DNA of 64,000 nt, from positions 940,837,195-940,901,194 of the forward strand of contig OY728120.1 in assembly GCA_963277665.1 (NCBI GenBank), read 5' to 3'. The translations under genes were made by a program, and so were the position numbers. This DNA is from Viscum album. Its lineage: Eukaryota > Streptophyta > Magnoliopsida > Santalales > Viscaceae. Position 1 is the first letter of the stretch; each line of letters starts with the position of its first letter. The notes beneath the pieces are model-generated. The model was not told the origin of the DNA, did no database searches, and saw only the letters and a program-made list of their open reading frames with translations. Of the stretch, positions 42,075 through 53,610 are shown one piece after another.

Positions 42075-42420
42075 TGATGAAATCAGGATCTGATGTCTGA
42101 AGAAATCAGATTCTGATTTCAACGGAAACCAAAGATTGATTTTAGATAATTTTGGAGCCTGATTTCAAGAAAAACAGGATTCTGATTTCATTTGAAATTA
42201 GAGTCTTATTTAAAGAAAAATCAGATTCTAATTTCAAAAGAAATGAGAGTTTAATTTAAAAAAAGTAATTGGATTCTAATTTCAGAACAAAATTTAGTCC
42301 CAATTTAGAAGAAATCAGAGTAATACTTTTGGAGAAATAGATGTCTCATATCCAAAGAAATTAAAATATGATTTCAGGAGAAATTGGAGTCACAATTCCT
42401 AGGAAATCATATTCAATGGG
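42075..42420 (-). repeat. Right 23-bp minisatellite array (inverted)
   Basis: Some 13-15 degenerate copies of GAAATCAGATTCTGATTTCA-like units, the reverse complement of the left array. It is shorter and more decayed than the left array. Confidence 0.75.
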
Positions 42421-42991
42421 ACTCTATGGTTGATAGGTAGGTAAGGATACTTTTTTATTAATAAAAATATTGTTATACATGGGTAATTAAAACATTAGAT
42501 ATTTTATTCCAAACAACGGGTTTAGACAAAAAAACATTGGTCACAAAATTTCATTATGAAAAATATCCTTAGAGAAAGATAATTTTCTTTAAGAAAATGT
42601 ATTTTTTATTATCAAAACATAAATGAATGAAAAATTCATAATGAAACTTATTGAATGAACATTATCCCAGTTTTTGGAATGAAAATAAATTTTTTATTAA
42701 ATTAATATAAATAAAAAAGGATGTAATTTTGGTCATTAATATAAATTCTTATGTCTTATTGTTTATGGGTTATGATGAACATTAATTACCCCCCTTAAGA
42801 TATTGAAACAATAAGGTTTTTATTCTGGAATTTCTTGGAGAAAAAAATAATTCATACTAATGAATTTCTTTTATATGTAATCTCACCCTTAAATAGGAAA
42901 TACCATTCATAATAAATTTTCTAATCATCATTCTCACCCCCATTGTGATTTTAAAAAATGGAGAGATTGTTGATTAAATATTTTGCAATAT

Positions 42992-43085
42992 GAATTTTCC
43001 AATCCATTATGTTTTGAAAATCACAATCCCATTTTCTTAAGGAAATTTAACTTTCTCTAAGACATTTTCTCTTAAGTAATATTTT
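42992..43085 (+). repeat. Third copy of the foldback terminal sequence
   Basis: CCATTATGTTTTGAAAATCA and the following CCATTTTCTTAAGGAAATTT and ACATTTTCTCTTA tracts match the left end of the foldback element (40466) in the same orientation. The order along the window is therefore forward, inverted, forward. It may be the end of a second, partly deleted insertion, and it lies just before the first recognisable copia residues. Confidence 0.55.
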
Positions 43086-43129
43086 CTTTCTTGAATTTTT
43101 TTTATCTGAAACAATTATTTTTAATACCT

Positions 43130-43337
43130 TGTCTAATGTATTCGAAAAAAATTGTAACAAATTTTTCTTCATACAAAAACATTCATTAATAAACCACCTT
43201 ATGAGTGATAAACTAGTTGAAAACCTAAAGTATCATACTTAAAATCATTTGATTGTAATGTATTCATCTTTAATAATGTAGATAAAATACATAAATTCTC
43301 ACCCAAATTTGATGAAGGAATTTTAATAGGGTAATAT
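43130..43337 (+). pseudogene. SIRE-like copia integrase C-terminal fragment
   Basis: In one frame the sequence gives TFINKPPYE, two stops, KPKVSYLKSF, CNVFIFNNVDKIHKFSPKFD and EGILIG. This is the end of a Ty1/copia integrase, where the family reads NKTPYELWKGRKPKVSYLKSFGCKCF...DEGIFLGYS. It belongs to one polyprotein with the fragment starting at 55567: the break falls within the GYS motif, and the reading frame resumes after the gypsy insertion and its target duplication. Upstream gag, protease and the integrase core were not found and appear displaced by the foldback sequence. It is a pseudogene with stops within the first 15 codons. Confidence 0.85.
43333..43337. repeat. Left target-site duplication of the gypsy element
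   Basis: AATAT lies immediately before the LTR. Its partner on the other side is ACTAT at 55567-55571, a 4 of 5 match. The copia frame is continuous if one copy is removed, which supports the assignment independently. Confidence 0.65.
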
Positions 43338-44719
43338 TATAAGGACCTAGCCTTAAAATATTATGTAATCTATAATTAATAGTATAATTCACATTGAGGA
43401 ACTTTTCTGGTATATAGTTTTAGAGAATTATTCCATAACTATTACATTATATCTCAAAAATAACAAACGAGAAACTTCTACCCAGTTTTCATTTTATTCA
43501 TAATACAAAAACTCTAAAAAAAGAGTCATTTATAGTTCCATGTTTTAGAAAGTATGACTTTTCCTTGATCCCATCCATGAAACAATTCATATATATGTCC
43601 TGTGGATTTTTTTTCAAAACATGGGGTTGAGATAAGAAGCTCATAAAGGGATATAAATCAAAGAAAGAAAACATTATTTCATCAATACATACATAACATA
43701 ATCTAATTAAAATACCTTATGAAATCATAATATTTATGAATAACACATAGTAACCACAAATCATAAAGGTAACATGTGGCATCGATAACATACATAAGTT
43801 TTTGATTTCAAAGCTATGTAGGGAGTTATAGTTGGACTACAAATGATAGTATATTCCCTAAATCTCTTAGGAGAAACATTAATGTTTACCTCTATCATGT
43901 CACCCGATGCATTAGAGAGATATCATGGGCTCACCTTCCCTATTTTTATCATGTAAGCACCTGTTTACAAAAACAATGCCTAAGAACTTTAACATATCCA
44001 TAACCAATAACCAAATCATAAAAGAAAGATAACATTTCTGCATCATTTAAATATAATGACATAATAAATAAATTATCAAACCCATTTTCAATACCAAAAT
44101 ACGTAAAAGAGTATAATGTATTTATTTTCCTTTCAAAAACATTACTGGTTGTTATGGGTTCCATAGATCAAATAATACACGCAGCGGCGAAAAGTCATTT
44201 TCCCAGATTAATTTACAAGAATTTTTTTCCTTTAGTAGAATTACTTGTTGAAAAACATTTCCATTGAATGGAATGAAATTTAAATGTGTTTATTCACCAT
44301 ATAAAATAATTTTGTGTATAAACCAAAATATGCCTCAATGATAGAAGATTGAGATGAAGTCCCTTACATTGTGTCTAACATGGATCTTTCATTCATTAAT
44401 TTCTTGAATTATAAACAAATGTTAATATATATTTTCATAAGAACCTTTTAAAGTTCATTATTTTTTTATATCACTTATTTCCATGTTATATGCATTATCT
44501 AATTGTTTGTGTTAATAACCGTCGTTTTGACGATATTTGGTACTTGAGTCCAAAATTATTTTTTTATAATTACAAGTTATTAATGTGGTAAAAATTCCAT
44601 TATTTCCATAATTATTTAATTGATTTAGATATCATATATATAATATATATCTTTTATATATATTTATTTATAAATTTTATAACATTAGGAGGTATGAAAT
44701 GAAATTCACAGTTTATATA

Positions 44720-45150
44720 GATGGTAAGCCGTACGTACGCATGAACGATAATTTCATTTCTATTTCATTTATAATGGAATGAAAACATAATTATACAAAG
44801 GTATATTAAAATTTCAGTATAATATCATATAAAAAATTATAGTAAGTCTATCTTTTATAAGTTCCACGTATAGGATGAACGAGTAATATCACTTTGAAGG
44901 GGCGGTAGTCCGCACTTCCTCAAATATAATTATCACCTTTACCCATTATGGAAACCATAAAGGTATGCTATAAATGAAAAATACAGAATCATATAGACAA
45001 TATAAATATAATATATATCACATAAAAATATAGTTCCATCATAATGGCCATCATATGAGGTGGTAGGAGAATATTGAACAATCATCGTTTTGTGAGGCAG
45101 TTGTTTGTCATCCACAGAAACATTGTGTTTGTTACCCATTAGACTGAGGT
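44720..45150 (-). repeat. Three-box ladder in the 3' LTR
   Basis: The boxes on the plus strand are GCCGTACGTACGCATGAACG (44728), GGCGGTAGTCCGCACTTCC (44901) and GAGGCAGTTGTTTGTCATCC (45094). Core spacings are about 181 and 199 bp. The second and third are each followed, some 35-40 bp later, by a TTACCCATTA tract; the first has TTTCATTTCTATTTC instead. The first box contains the palindrome CGTACG. Confidence 0.8.
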
Positions 45151-45466
45151 GTGTGTCACTGTAGTTTGAATTAATATCAAAACAAAAACCTAGTATATTT
45201 ATGATATTGGTGTTCTTATAACATATAGTATTATAAATATTTTAAGGGGTTAGAGAAGCTAAATAAATGAAAATAACTCAATAGAAGACGTTACCTTTAA
45301 GTCGGGTAACTCCCTTTGGTTTGAACCATAATGAATTGCTTGAAGTTACTTCTTCCAAAGGTAAGGCTTTTAGGAGGAAGATATGGATCCTGAGAGATAA
45401 TTTGTGCAGAGTTTGGATGAGCCAAGGGTCTTGAGAGGTGTGAGTAGTGGCTTAAAGGCAAAGGCC

Positions 45467-45475
45467 TTTTATAAG
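45467..45475 (-). promoter_or_regulatory. TATA element of the 3' LTR
   Basis: The minus strand reads CCACTTATAAAAGGCC. It is about 1.64 kb after the U3 start and 365 bp before the nearest box. The equivalent sites in the other two LTRs are at 53917 and 62605. Confidence 0.6.
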
Positions 45476-47116
45476 TGGAAAGATGGTCACTTTAGGAAAG
45501 TTTGAAAATATTATTTTATTATATGATGAAATTCTATTTCTAAAGGTCTAAAACATATTAAAGAATAATATAATATTCCTCTTGGACGAAATAAAATCAT
45601 CCAATTATAATTATATAGGTTCTGTATATTTTTAAAATTTTTATAATTGTATTTATTTAAGTAATTCATTAATGAGGTAAACACAACATCCTTATTGTGT
45701 CATTTTTAATTATATATATATGATATTAAAAAATTATTTAAAAATTACCATGATGTATAAAAACTTGTTAGCATTAAAATTAATATTTATAGTCAAGTAT
45801 ATAGCTTATATAACACCATGTTAGAATTTATTTAATAACGGATATTTTTTAGGTCATTTTGTCATTACTTTAAATTAATTTATATGAAGTGTCTTTATTA
45901 CTCTTATGTGGCTGTATTGGGTCCCGAAATCAACCCATGGATTCCCATGGTGGGAAATGTATCATCCAATAGGATTAGGACACATGTTATTGTAATTTTA
46001 TGGTATTATAATATAATTTTTTCCTGGAATTACCCTATTTACCTTTAACAGCTATAAATAAAATTCAAAAGAAACTATTAAACAAAATATTTTCATCTTA
46101 TTGAACGAAATTTTACTTACTAATGACAATAATGTATGTTTAATTTTCAAAATTAAATCCACATAAGCGGTATAATTTCATTTAAATGTAATATTTGGGT
46201 TTTTAACAACTATTTATGCTTTCCACTATTCATCAAAATTTGAAGTTTGTCAGAAAAATTCCAAAAATACAACCAAAGTTATATTTGATATTCCTAATTC
46301 AAAAATGATATCTATTATAAAAACATCAAATCATAGAACTTTCATTAATTAATTTAAAATTAATTCATGTTTTCAAAAAGAAAAACGTGTTTTTAAAAAA
46401 TAATAACTATCAAAAGATTGACATTTCTTTATGTCAAATTTCAAAGTGAAACTACATCCAATGACAAAAATTGATTTAAATGGTAAAAATATAACACAAT
46501 TACACTTTAAAATAAATTAAAATGTTTATATATCTATATAAATATTTTATATTAAAAGGTAGTTTTGAATTAAAATACAGTATTTTTCATTATTCATTAA
46601 ACAACGAATTTTATCAGAAAAATACAAAACATTTACCCAATTTAAATATCGATGTCCCGATTCTAAAATAGAATTTTATTTTCTAAGATAAAACATATAA
46701 AAGTGGCCAAAACTAGATTTAAAAATGGTTCTCCATCAAAAGGTGGTAAAATGGCCTTTTATTAAATATTAGAGTATCTATGCTTAAATTTAGATTAATT
46801 CACATTTTACGCCAATAACATTTATTGGATAAATGTAAAAACATTAAAATGACATGTATAAACATATTGTAGTTAGTTCTTTTCATTACCGCCATTTGAA
46901 CGACTAGGCCTTAACGTCCATATAAAATAATATTATATTATTTTTATCAGTATGACACAACATGGTATGCAACATTAGACTTCAGAGAAACCCATTGTTG
47001 CATTTCAGGTACTCCATCAAACATAGTTACCCCTTTAATGTAAAATCAATATTTAATTCACATATTTGAAAATAAATATGAAAATGTCTTATTCCTTATT
47101 TATTTGGGATGTTACA

Positions 47117-47130
47117 TGCTTCCCCCTATT
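47117..47130 (-). other. Polypurine tract of the gypsy element
   Basis: The minus strand reads AATAGGGGGAAGCA and abuts the TGTAACA start of the 3' LTR. This is the expected site and form of the plus-strand DNA primer. It fixes the LTR edge at 47116. Confidence 0.8.
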
Positions 47131-47302
47131 GGTAATTGTGTCCTCATGATTTTTTAATCAATTATAAAATAAATTGGGGGTATTTATTCGTCACATCATT
47201 TTCATAATTCCATGTTGCCTCATCAACCATATGGTTTTCTCACAAAACCACTACCTAATGAATTACTTTATCCCGCAACTCATTCTCTCATCGATCTAGA
47301 AT
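47131..47302 (-). pseudogene. Chromodomain-like end of gypsy integrase
   Basis: Downstream of the integrase tail, minus-strand frames give the pattern EEQPV, ILD, a decayed KVLW/WEPE region and NTPNLFYN, the last resembling the KYPQLF end of Tekay/Del chromodomain-bearing polyproteins. A chromodomain would steer integration to marked chromatin. The aromatic cage residues cannot be confirmed because of frameshifts and stops. Confidence 0.6.
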
Positions 47303-47617
47303 CTAGACTGGTTGTTCCTCAGAAGAGAGATTCCATTCCAACTGAACTACCTCTAGGCTCAAAACAAGAGATGAATCCGACTTATATTTTCTCAAAATTG
47401 AAACATGAAAAACATTGTGTACCTGTGATAAACATGGAGGTAAAGCTAGAATGTCGGAAACTGGTCCATATTTCTTCAAGATTTCATAATGTCTAATGAA
47501 CCTGAGACTCAACTTCCCATTCTTACTAAAATGAGTCACACTTTTATAGGTAGAAACATTGAGAAAGACATGATCACCTTCCTCAAAAAGAAATATCCTT
47601 TTACCGGTTATTCCCAT
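47303..47617 (-). pseudogene. Gypsy integrase C-terminal domain
   Basis: A 104-codon open frame reads FEEGDHVFLNVSTYKSVTHF, then GKLSLRFIRHYEILKKYGPV, ALPPCLSQVHNVFHVSILRK and a final SSEEQPV. This is the GPY/F-type C-terminal DNA-binding domain of Ty3/gypsy integrases (family pattern GDHVFLKVSP...GKLSPRFIGPFEIL...LPP.LS.VHNVFHVS.LRKY). The GPY/F core is altered to RHY. It is the best-preserved piece of the element. The methionine is internal to the ancient polyprotein, so no true start exists here. Confidence 0.9.
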
Positions 47618-48480
47618 AACCTTTCTACCTGCTCTGAGATATTATCTTGTGGATATGAATCAATTGAAATTTTTCTTCAATATCTTCTACTAATTCGGGT
47701 CTCATAAACTTCCTTTCTCATACTTCATCCTAAAAAGTTTCTATTCAACATCGCTTCCCATATAATGCCTCAAATAGAGCCATCCGTATACTGGTATTAA
47801 AACTATTATTATAAAGAAATTCAAAAAAATAAAATATTCGTCCCAATTTCCCTGGTACTCCCATGAAAAAGCATATAGAATATATTCCATGGTCTGAATT
47901 TTTCATTATGACTGCCCATCTGATTGAGGATGAAATGATATACTAAAAAAATTCATTACCCACCTACGTCTAAAGGCCTTTCCAAACATTAGAAGTAAAC
48001 CTTGGATCACGATCAGATAAAATGGAAAGGGGAACTCCTTGAAACCTGAATATCTCTTCAAAATAAACTGAGAATACTGATCTTGAGACAAAGTATCTTG
48101 AAAAGAATGAAAATGAGAAGATTTAGTTAATCGATCAACAATAACATAGATTAAATTATTACCTCAATATGTCTTTTTTAAATCCCACAACAACGTCCAT
48201 GGATATATTATCCCGTTTCCACTTTGGTACCGTTCATTGGGGAAGAATCCCTTTCAGTAACTGCCGCTCTCATTTAACCAGCTCACAAGCCAAACAAATC
48301 ACAGTAAAGTTAGCAATATCTCTTTTCCATATATCCCACTAGTAATACACCCGAAGACCTCTATATATATTAGTACTACTAGGATGAACTAAAAATGGAG
48401 AGCTATGAGATTTACATAACAGCTCATTCTTCAAATGTAAATCACAAGGCACATATAATCTATTTACAAATATAAAAACA
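47618..48480 (-). pseudogene. Gypsy integrase zinc and catalytic core, broken
   Basis: In shifting minus-strand frames: YVPCDLHLKNELLCKSHSSP and HPSSTNIYRGLRVYY (HHCC region, near 48470-48360), DIANFTVICLACELVK (the C-x2-C pair kept as CLAC), then KWKRDNISMDVVVG with the first catalytic Asp. The second Asp lies in [14 protein letters not shown] (about 47990) and in the 61-codon frame at 47906-48091 (ISFHPQSDGQS). The Glu region reads WAVIMKN, so the catalytic Glu appears lost. YNNSFNTSIRMALFEALYGK follows. The enzyme would join element DNA to the chromosome, but this copy is dead. Confidence 0.85.
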
Positions 48481-48799
48481 CAATCATTATAAATATTAAA
48501 TTCTGGTAACTTACACTACTCAACCAACTCTACCTTGGTTTGAAACTCACTATCTTCCTTTGGTGCTTGGTTAATTATATCTAGTAGAGATGATTTCACT
48601 AACACCTAAAACAAAACAAAATAATTTTAGGAACCAATAAATTCTATGACAATGTTTATCAAGCCTTTAATCAAAGTATATTGTTCCAAATGTAACAAGG
48701 ATAATGTATCATTATTTTTCGAGTCATATAATCATCACTATATTTTTATTTCCCGGATTGTAATTTATTGTGCAATCATAATCCTTTATTTATTCCAAC

Positions 48800-49130
48800 C
48801 AACTTCCATGTATCATTTTTAATTATTTCTGAGTGAATATATACATCATTCTTCTGTGATTCTTATATATTTCAAACTTCACTCCATATAAATTATGCCT
48901 CTAAATTTTTGAAGAAAATAAAACATAATCTAATTTAAAATCATGTGTATGGTAATATAACTCATGAGGTTTCAATTGACGTGAAGCATAAACAATTACC
49001 TTATCACTCTATATAAGGACAAAACCAAGTCCTTTCAATGAAACATAACTATAGTTAAAAAACTCACTATTCCTTGAAGGTAGTTCCAAAACTGGTGAAT
49101 TGACCAATATTCATTTAAATTTCAGAAAAC
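48800..49130 (-). pseudogene. Gypsy RNase H domain, broken
   Basis: Minus-strand residues include LKGLGFVLI, a stop, SDKVIVYASRQLKPHEL and YYHTHDFKLDYVLF. This matches the gypsy RNase H pattern GLGCVLMQ..KVIAYASRQLK.HE.NY.THDLELAAVVFAL. It lies between RT and integrase, the normal order. Premature stops make it non-functional. Confidence 0.8.
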
Positions 49131-49249
49131 AATCATCACATTGTTTTTTCCAAATTAAATTAACACTTTTTTGATTAAACATAGTCATTGGTCTAGATAA
49201 CCGTGAAAAAATTTCACCAAACCACCGGTAATAACCTAAAACACCAAGA

Positions 49250-49922
49250 AAAATATGGATCTCAGTTATATATGTGGGACTTGTTCATTATTCATGAACT
49301 TTATTTTTAGTAGGATAAAAAAGTATTCCATTTTTTGTAACATGTGGCCACGAAATTAACTTTTTACCGAAAACTCACACTTGCTGAATTTCCCATATTG
49401 TTTCTTTTCATTTAAGGTTTTCAAGACAACCAGTAAATGAATTTCATGTTCCTAAATAAATTTAGAATAAACCAAAATATCAATAATGATTAAAACCACA
49501 AACTTATCCAATAACTCACTGAAAATACAATTCATAAGATCCATGAATATAGTAGGTGCATCGGTTACCCCAAAAGGCATAACAAAAAATTCTTAATTGA
49601 TATATCATGTACGAAACATGGTTTTTGGAATGTCCACTTCTTTTACTTTCAACTGATGGTACCCAAACCACAAATAAATCTTTAAAAAATACTGATCTCC
49701 CTAGAGCAGATCAAACAAATCATCAATATGAGGAAAATGATACTTTTTCATAACCGTGAAGTTATTCAATAAACAAAACTCAATGCAAAATCTTATTGAA
49801 CCATCTTTCTTCTTAATAAAAAAGACATTATCACCCCATGGGGATGTGCTAGGTTGAACTAAACATTTATATAATAACTCATAAAATTTCTTCTTTAACT
49901 CTAAAAGTTCAATTTGAGCCAT
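49250..49922 (-). pseudogene. Gypsy reverse transcriptase, broken
   Basis: The 73-codon frame 49922-49701 starts [19 protein letters not shown] and continues [29 protein letters not shown] and [15 protein letters not shown]. This is the fingers/palm start of gypsy RT (RPS.SPWGAPVLFVKKKDGS.R.CIDYR.LN..T..NKYPLPRIDDLFD). Later sequence to about 49250, in changing frames, gives an MPFG-like region, then a catalytic box equivalent to YVVVFIDDILVYS that is altered and interrupted. The gene would copy the element RNA into DNA. Confidence 0.9.
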
Positions 49923-50407
49923 TCGTTACGGGGGTTTGGAAATTATCTTAGCCTCAAAAACTAAGTCAACAATAAATTCTTATTCCCGATCAGGTATAGT
50001 ACTATGAAACTAATAAGAAAAAACATCAAGGTACTAATTTACTACTGGCACATCATTAATATGAATAGTTCCTTTGTTTTCAAAAATATGTGCAAGGTTA
50101 CATTCATTTCCTTATTTTACTTGTTTGTGAACTTCCTAATATGATTTCAAAAGTAAGGGTACATTTTTGTACAAAAACTGAAAGTATTTTTTAAAATAAA
50201 CCTTTTAGATCTACAGTTAATCATATAATTATATGCATAAATTCAATCCATAACCAAAATAACAATAAACTATACTAGAGTAAAATCAATATGGTTTGTA
50301 GGTAGATTCTTTATGCACACAAAGAAAAGAAGGTTCTTGTAATTTCTTTATCCCTCAATAATTCCACCTTCTTTTATTACCATATTTTCTCGATTCATAT
50401 CTTGAGA

Positions 50408-50602
50408 TTAAATTCCTAATTTACTAGAAAACCTCTTAGAAATGAACCAATGTGTTGAACCTGAATCAAAAAACACATTGGCATAATATGAACAATCAAA
50501 TAGTGTACATGATACTACATCATTCGATGGCCCAAAATCTACTAAAGTAGTTTCAAAGGATTTAACCACCCCTTTTTGATCGTAGTATGGATGATTTACC
50601 AT
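50408..50602 (-). pseudogene. Gypsy aspartic protease domain
   Basis: A 64-codon frame includes VVSCTLFDCSYYANVFFDSG, then STHWFISKRFSSKLGI. The DSG triplet is the catalytic Asp motif of retropepsins (plant gypsy: LFDSGATHSFVS). Gag-pol processing would be its role. It follows the gag zinc knuckles directly, as in Tekay elements. The frame ends in a stop right after KLGI, where the original polyprotein continued. Confidence 0.85.
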
Positions 50603-50609
50603 AGTTGAG

Positions 50610-50850
50610 TTCTTCGTTGGACACTAATTTTCATAATGACCCATTTCATTGCACTTAAAAAAATTTAATGACTATAATTCAGATTGTTTTTTACCATTAC
50701 CATGATCTTATCAGTGAAATTATGAGCCTTATGTCCCATTTTTCCACATCGGTAGCACTTACCATAATTTATAAGACATTTCGCAGCATGAGTTTTACCA
50801 CATTTTTAAAAAACTGTAAACATAATTTTCGTACCAGGAGACTTTTTTGA
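50610..50850 (-). pseudogene. Gag zinc-knuckle region (nucleocapsid)
   Basis: The minus strand gives CLINYGKCYRCGKMGHKAHN followed by F where the last Cys of the CCHC knuckle should be, so the first knuckle has lost a zinc ligand. A second partial knuckle, KCNEMGHYEN, a stop, then CPTKN, lies just upstream of the protease. These segments bind element RNA. A short plus-strand frame at 50668-50850 is its shadow. Confidence 0.8.
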
Positions 50851-50859
50851 AGATTTCAT

Positions 50860-51636
50860 CCCTTTTGTCTGCAACCTCTACCTTGTATACTGTTGTTTGT
50901 TAAATAATACATGATCATTGGAAAACTATTTTTCCACCTTCTCCGCACATCGGACATGTTTTTCATAACTTTTGAACTCATGTGAAGCTAAAAACCTTTC
51001 AATACTTTGGCCTATGTCCTGAGTAAAAATGGTTGATTTTTCTATCAAGATCTCGTATGAAATTTCGAGCCTACCTTTCGAGTCAAGTGAATTTTTCTTT
51101 ATACGCATCCACTGAGTCATCATCATACCACAATTTTATGAATTGTCTTTCCATCCTAAGATGAACCACCTTAAAAAATATTTCTCAAGGAACATACCAT
51201 TGAATTCATTCCAATCAAGAGCATCAATCTCCTCACTATCCCATATATTTTTCACCACCCACCACCACTGACCGGATTCACATTCAAAATGATAAACAAA
51301 AATACTGTCCTTTTGATGTTTTGAACACCCCATGACATCAAAAATCATTTCTAGTGCTTTAATACACCATTCTTCCAGCACTAGGTCAGATGAGCCTATG
51401 ATTGATGGGGGTTGTTGCCTCATGAAATGCTCTAATACTGACATGTTCCTCTATTTTTGATATGGATGATCTTGTACATGTATACCACCACCATTTATAG
51501 CCAGATTCAACTGTTCCATCATTACAACAAAATATTCAGTTCTGATTCCAACCATCTCTAATCATTGATTTGGAAGGTTGTCGTCCACCTGATACCGTCC
51601 CATCATAGCTGTCATGTTTCCTCTGAGGAAAGCCAT
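50860..51636 (-). pseudogene. Gypsy gag capsid region, broken
   Basis: A likely start at 51636 gives MAFLRGNMTAMMGRYQVDD. The capsid core is in the 102-codon frame 51444-51136: FMRQQPPSIIGSSDLVLEEW, IFDVMGCSKHQKDSIFVYHF, the GQWWW motif and FLEKYF. The family pattern is F.R..PP.F.G..DP..AEEWL...EKIFDVM.C...QKV.....L...A..WW, then F...F..KYF. The next frame, 51126-50926, holds the rest of the gag helices. The gag shell packages RNA. It is broken by stops near 51460 and 51130. Confidence 0.88.
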
Positions 51637-51768
51637 TCTTAAAAAATAAATATATTAGGAGAAGAAAACATGGTAATATGTAAATGCTATATCATTTCAA
51701 TATTAACATAAATTTATTTATGGATATTAATTTAACAATAGCCTAACTCCTAAATTTATCTAAACCTC

Positions 51769-51780
51769 CCATTGTTACCA
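51769..51780 (-). other. Primer-binding site of the gypsy element (decayed)
   Basis: The minus strand reads TGGTAACAATGG, 8 of 12 matches to the initiator-Met consensus TGGTATCAGAGC, placed 2 nt inside the 5' LTR end. The position is exact, which compensates for the weak match. Confidence 0.6.
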
Positions 51781-53149
51781 ACTATAAGGACCCGTCCTTA
51801 AAATATTACATAATCTATAATTAAATGAATAATTCAAATTGAGGATCTTTTCAGGTTTATAGTTTTACAGAATAAGGCCATAACTATTAAATTATATCTC
51901 AAAAATAACAAACATTACACATCTATATACTTTCAATTTTTTATATAAAATAATTACATTTAAAAAAAGGTTCATGTCTAGTTCCATGTATGAGAAATCA
52001 TGAATTTTTCCTTGATCCCATCTTTGACCGTGTTCATCTTTAAGTCATTTACTTTTTTTTGAAAACATAGGATGAGAAAAAAATCTTTTTAAGCGTTATA
52101 AAACAATGAAATAAAACATTAGTTCCTCAAATGATATTGAACATAAGAACTTTAACTTAACTCAGGAAATCATAATATTTTTTAATAATACTTAGTAATC
52201 ATAAATCATAAAGGTAACTTGTGGCATTCATTACATACATACATTTTATCTTTCACCGCTACGTAGGGATTTACATTTCGGAATACCAATCATAGTATAT
52301 TCTGTAAATCTTTTAGGAGAAACAATAATGTTTAACTCCATCACATTACACAATACATTGGATATCTATCTCGGGCTCACCCGCCCAAGGATTATCATGG
52401 AACCACCCATATAAGTAAATAATTCCAAATAACCATAACTTATTAATAACACATAAAATAAATATAAAGGAAAGATAACATTTCCACATAATATAAATAT
52501 ATTGACATAAAAAATCCATTATCAATACCATTTTCAATATCAAACTTTATAAAAGTGTATATGGTATTCATTTTCCTTTTAAAAACATTACGAGTTGTTA
52601 AGGAAGCCATTGATCAAATAATAATCATTGTAGAAAAAAATTCATTGTCACCGCTTACATTAAAAAGAACATTATTTTTTATCATTTAGTAAAACACCTA
52701 ATAGAAAATTATTCCCTTTTAATGAATGGATAATTCAAGGGTGTTTATACCCTATATAAAATAATTTCATATATAAAAAAATATGTCTCAATAAAGGAGA
52801 TAGAGACGAAGTACCTTACATCGTGTCCGACTTGGCTCGTTCGTTCTTTAATCTGCTGAATAATAAACTAAAGTTAATTTATACTTTCTTATGAACCATT
52901 TTCAATTTTATTATTCTTTTTATATCACTTATTTCCATGTCTTAAACATTATGTAATCATTTATGTAAATAACAGTCGTTTTGTAGATATTTGGTACTTG
53001 AGTAAAAATTGAACCTCTTATAATTAAAAGTTGTTAATGTGGTCAAAATTATATAATATCCAGAATGATATTCATGATTTAGATATCATATATATCATAT
53101 ATATCCATTATATATTTGTATTTATAATAATACATAACATTTTGATGTA

Positions 53150-53610
53150 TGAAATGAAATGCACCGTTCGTGGAGATGGTACGTCGTACGTATGCATGAA
53201 CACTACTTTCATTTTTATTTTGTATTTAATGGAATGAAAACATAATGATACATAGGTTTATTATAATTATAGTATAATATCATATTTATAATTTCAGTAA
53301 CTATATCCATTATACATTCCATGTATGGCATGAATGAGTCATATCACTTTGAGGGGTGGTAGTCCACACTTCCTCAAATGAAATTTTCATGTTTAACCAT
53401 TATGGAAACAATAAAGGTATGATAGAGATGAAAAATAAAAAATCATGGATAAAATATAAATATAATATATATCACATATAAATATAGTTCAATCCTAATC
53501 CCCATCATATGATTTGGTAGGAGAATATTGAAGAATCATTGTTTCGTGAGGCAGTAGTTCACCTTCCATAGAAATAGTATATTCTTTACCCACTATACAG
53601 AGGTGTGTGT
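53150..53610 (-). repeat. Three-box ladder in the 5' LTR
   Basis: The boxes on the plus strand are GTACGTCGTACGTATGCATG (53179), GGGTGGTAGTCCACACTTCC (53354) and GAGGCAGTAGTTCACCTTCC (53549). Core spacings are about 180 and 196 bp. Tails again carry TTTAACCATTATGGAAAC and TTTACCCACTATACAG. Confidence 0.8.

Larger units (their letters stand above)
40466..42640. mobile_element. Foldback element with minisatellite arms
   Basis: The left end starts CCATTATGTTTTGAAAATCA followed by an ATTTTCCTAGGAAA tract. The right end, near 42520-42630, is its degenerate reverse complement (TTTCTTTAAGAAAAT, then ATCAAAACATAA). Inside each end lies an array of a ~23-bp unit, in inverse orientation in the two arms, around a loop of about 0.9 kb. 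This is the build of a foldback transposon. No transposase is visible, so it would be non-autonomous. It lies upstream of the copia integrase fragment and may have replaced or separated the copia 5' half. Target duplications were not identified. Confidence 0.55.
43338..47116 (-). mobile_element. 3' LTR of the gypsy element
   Basis: On the plus strand the LTR runs from TATAAGGACC (decayed TGTAAGGACC) to GGGATGTTACA, so on the minus strand it starts TGTAACATCCC and ends GGTCCTTATA. It contains a minus-strand TATA at 45467-45475 and a three-box ladder at 44720-45150. It aligns over its length with 51783-55566 and in part with 59463-63110. The frames at 43949-44164 and 44939-45139 within it are not genes. 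Confidence 0.9.

Noticed and set aside
47212..47707. Plus-strand frames at 47212-47496 and 47489-47707
   Set aside because: They are the antisense of the well-supported gypsy integrase tail.
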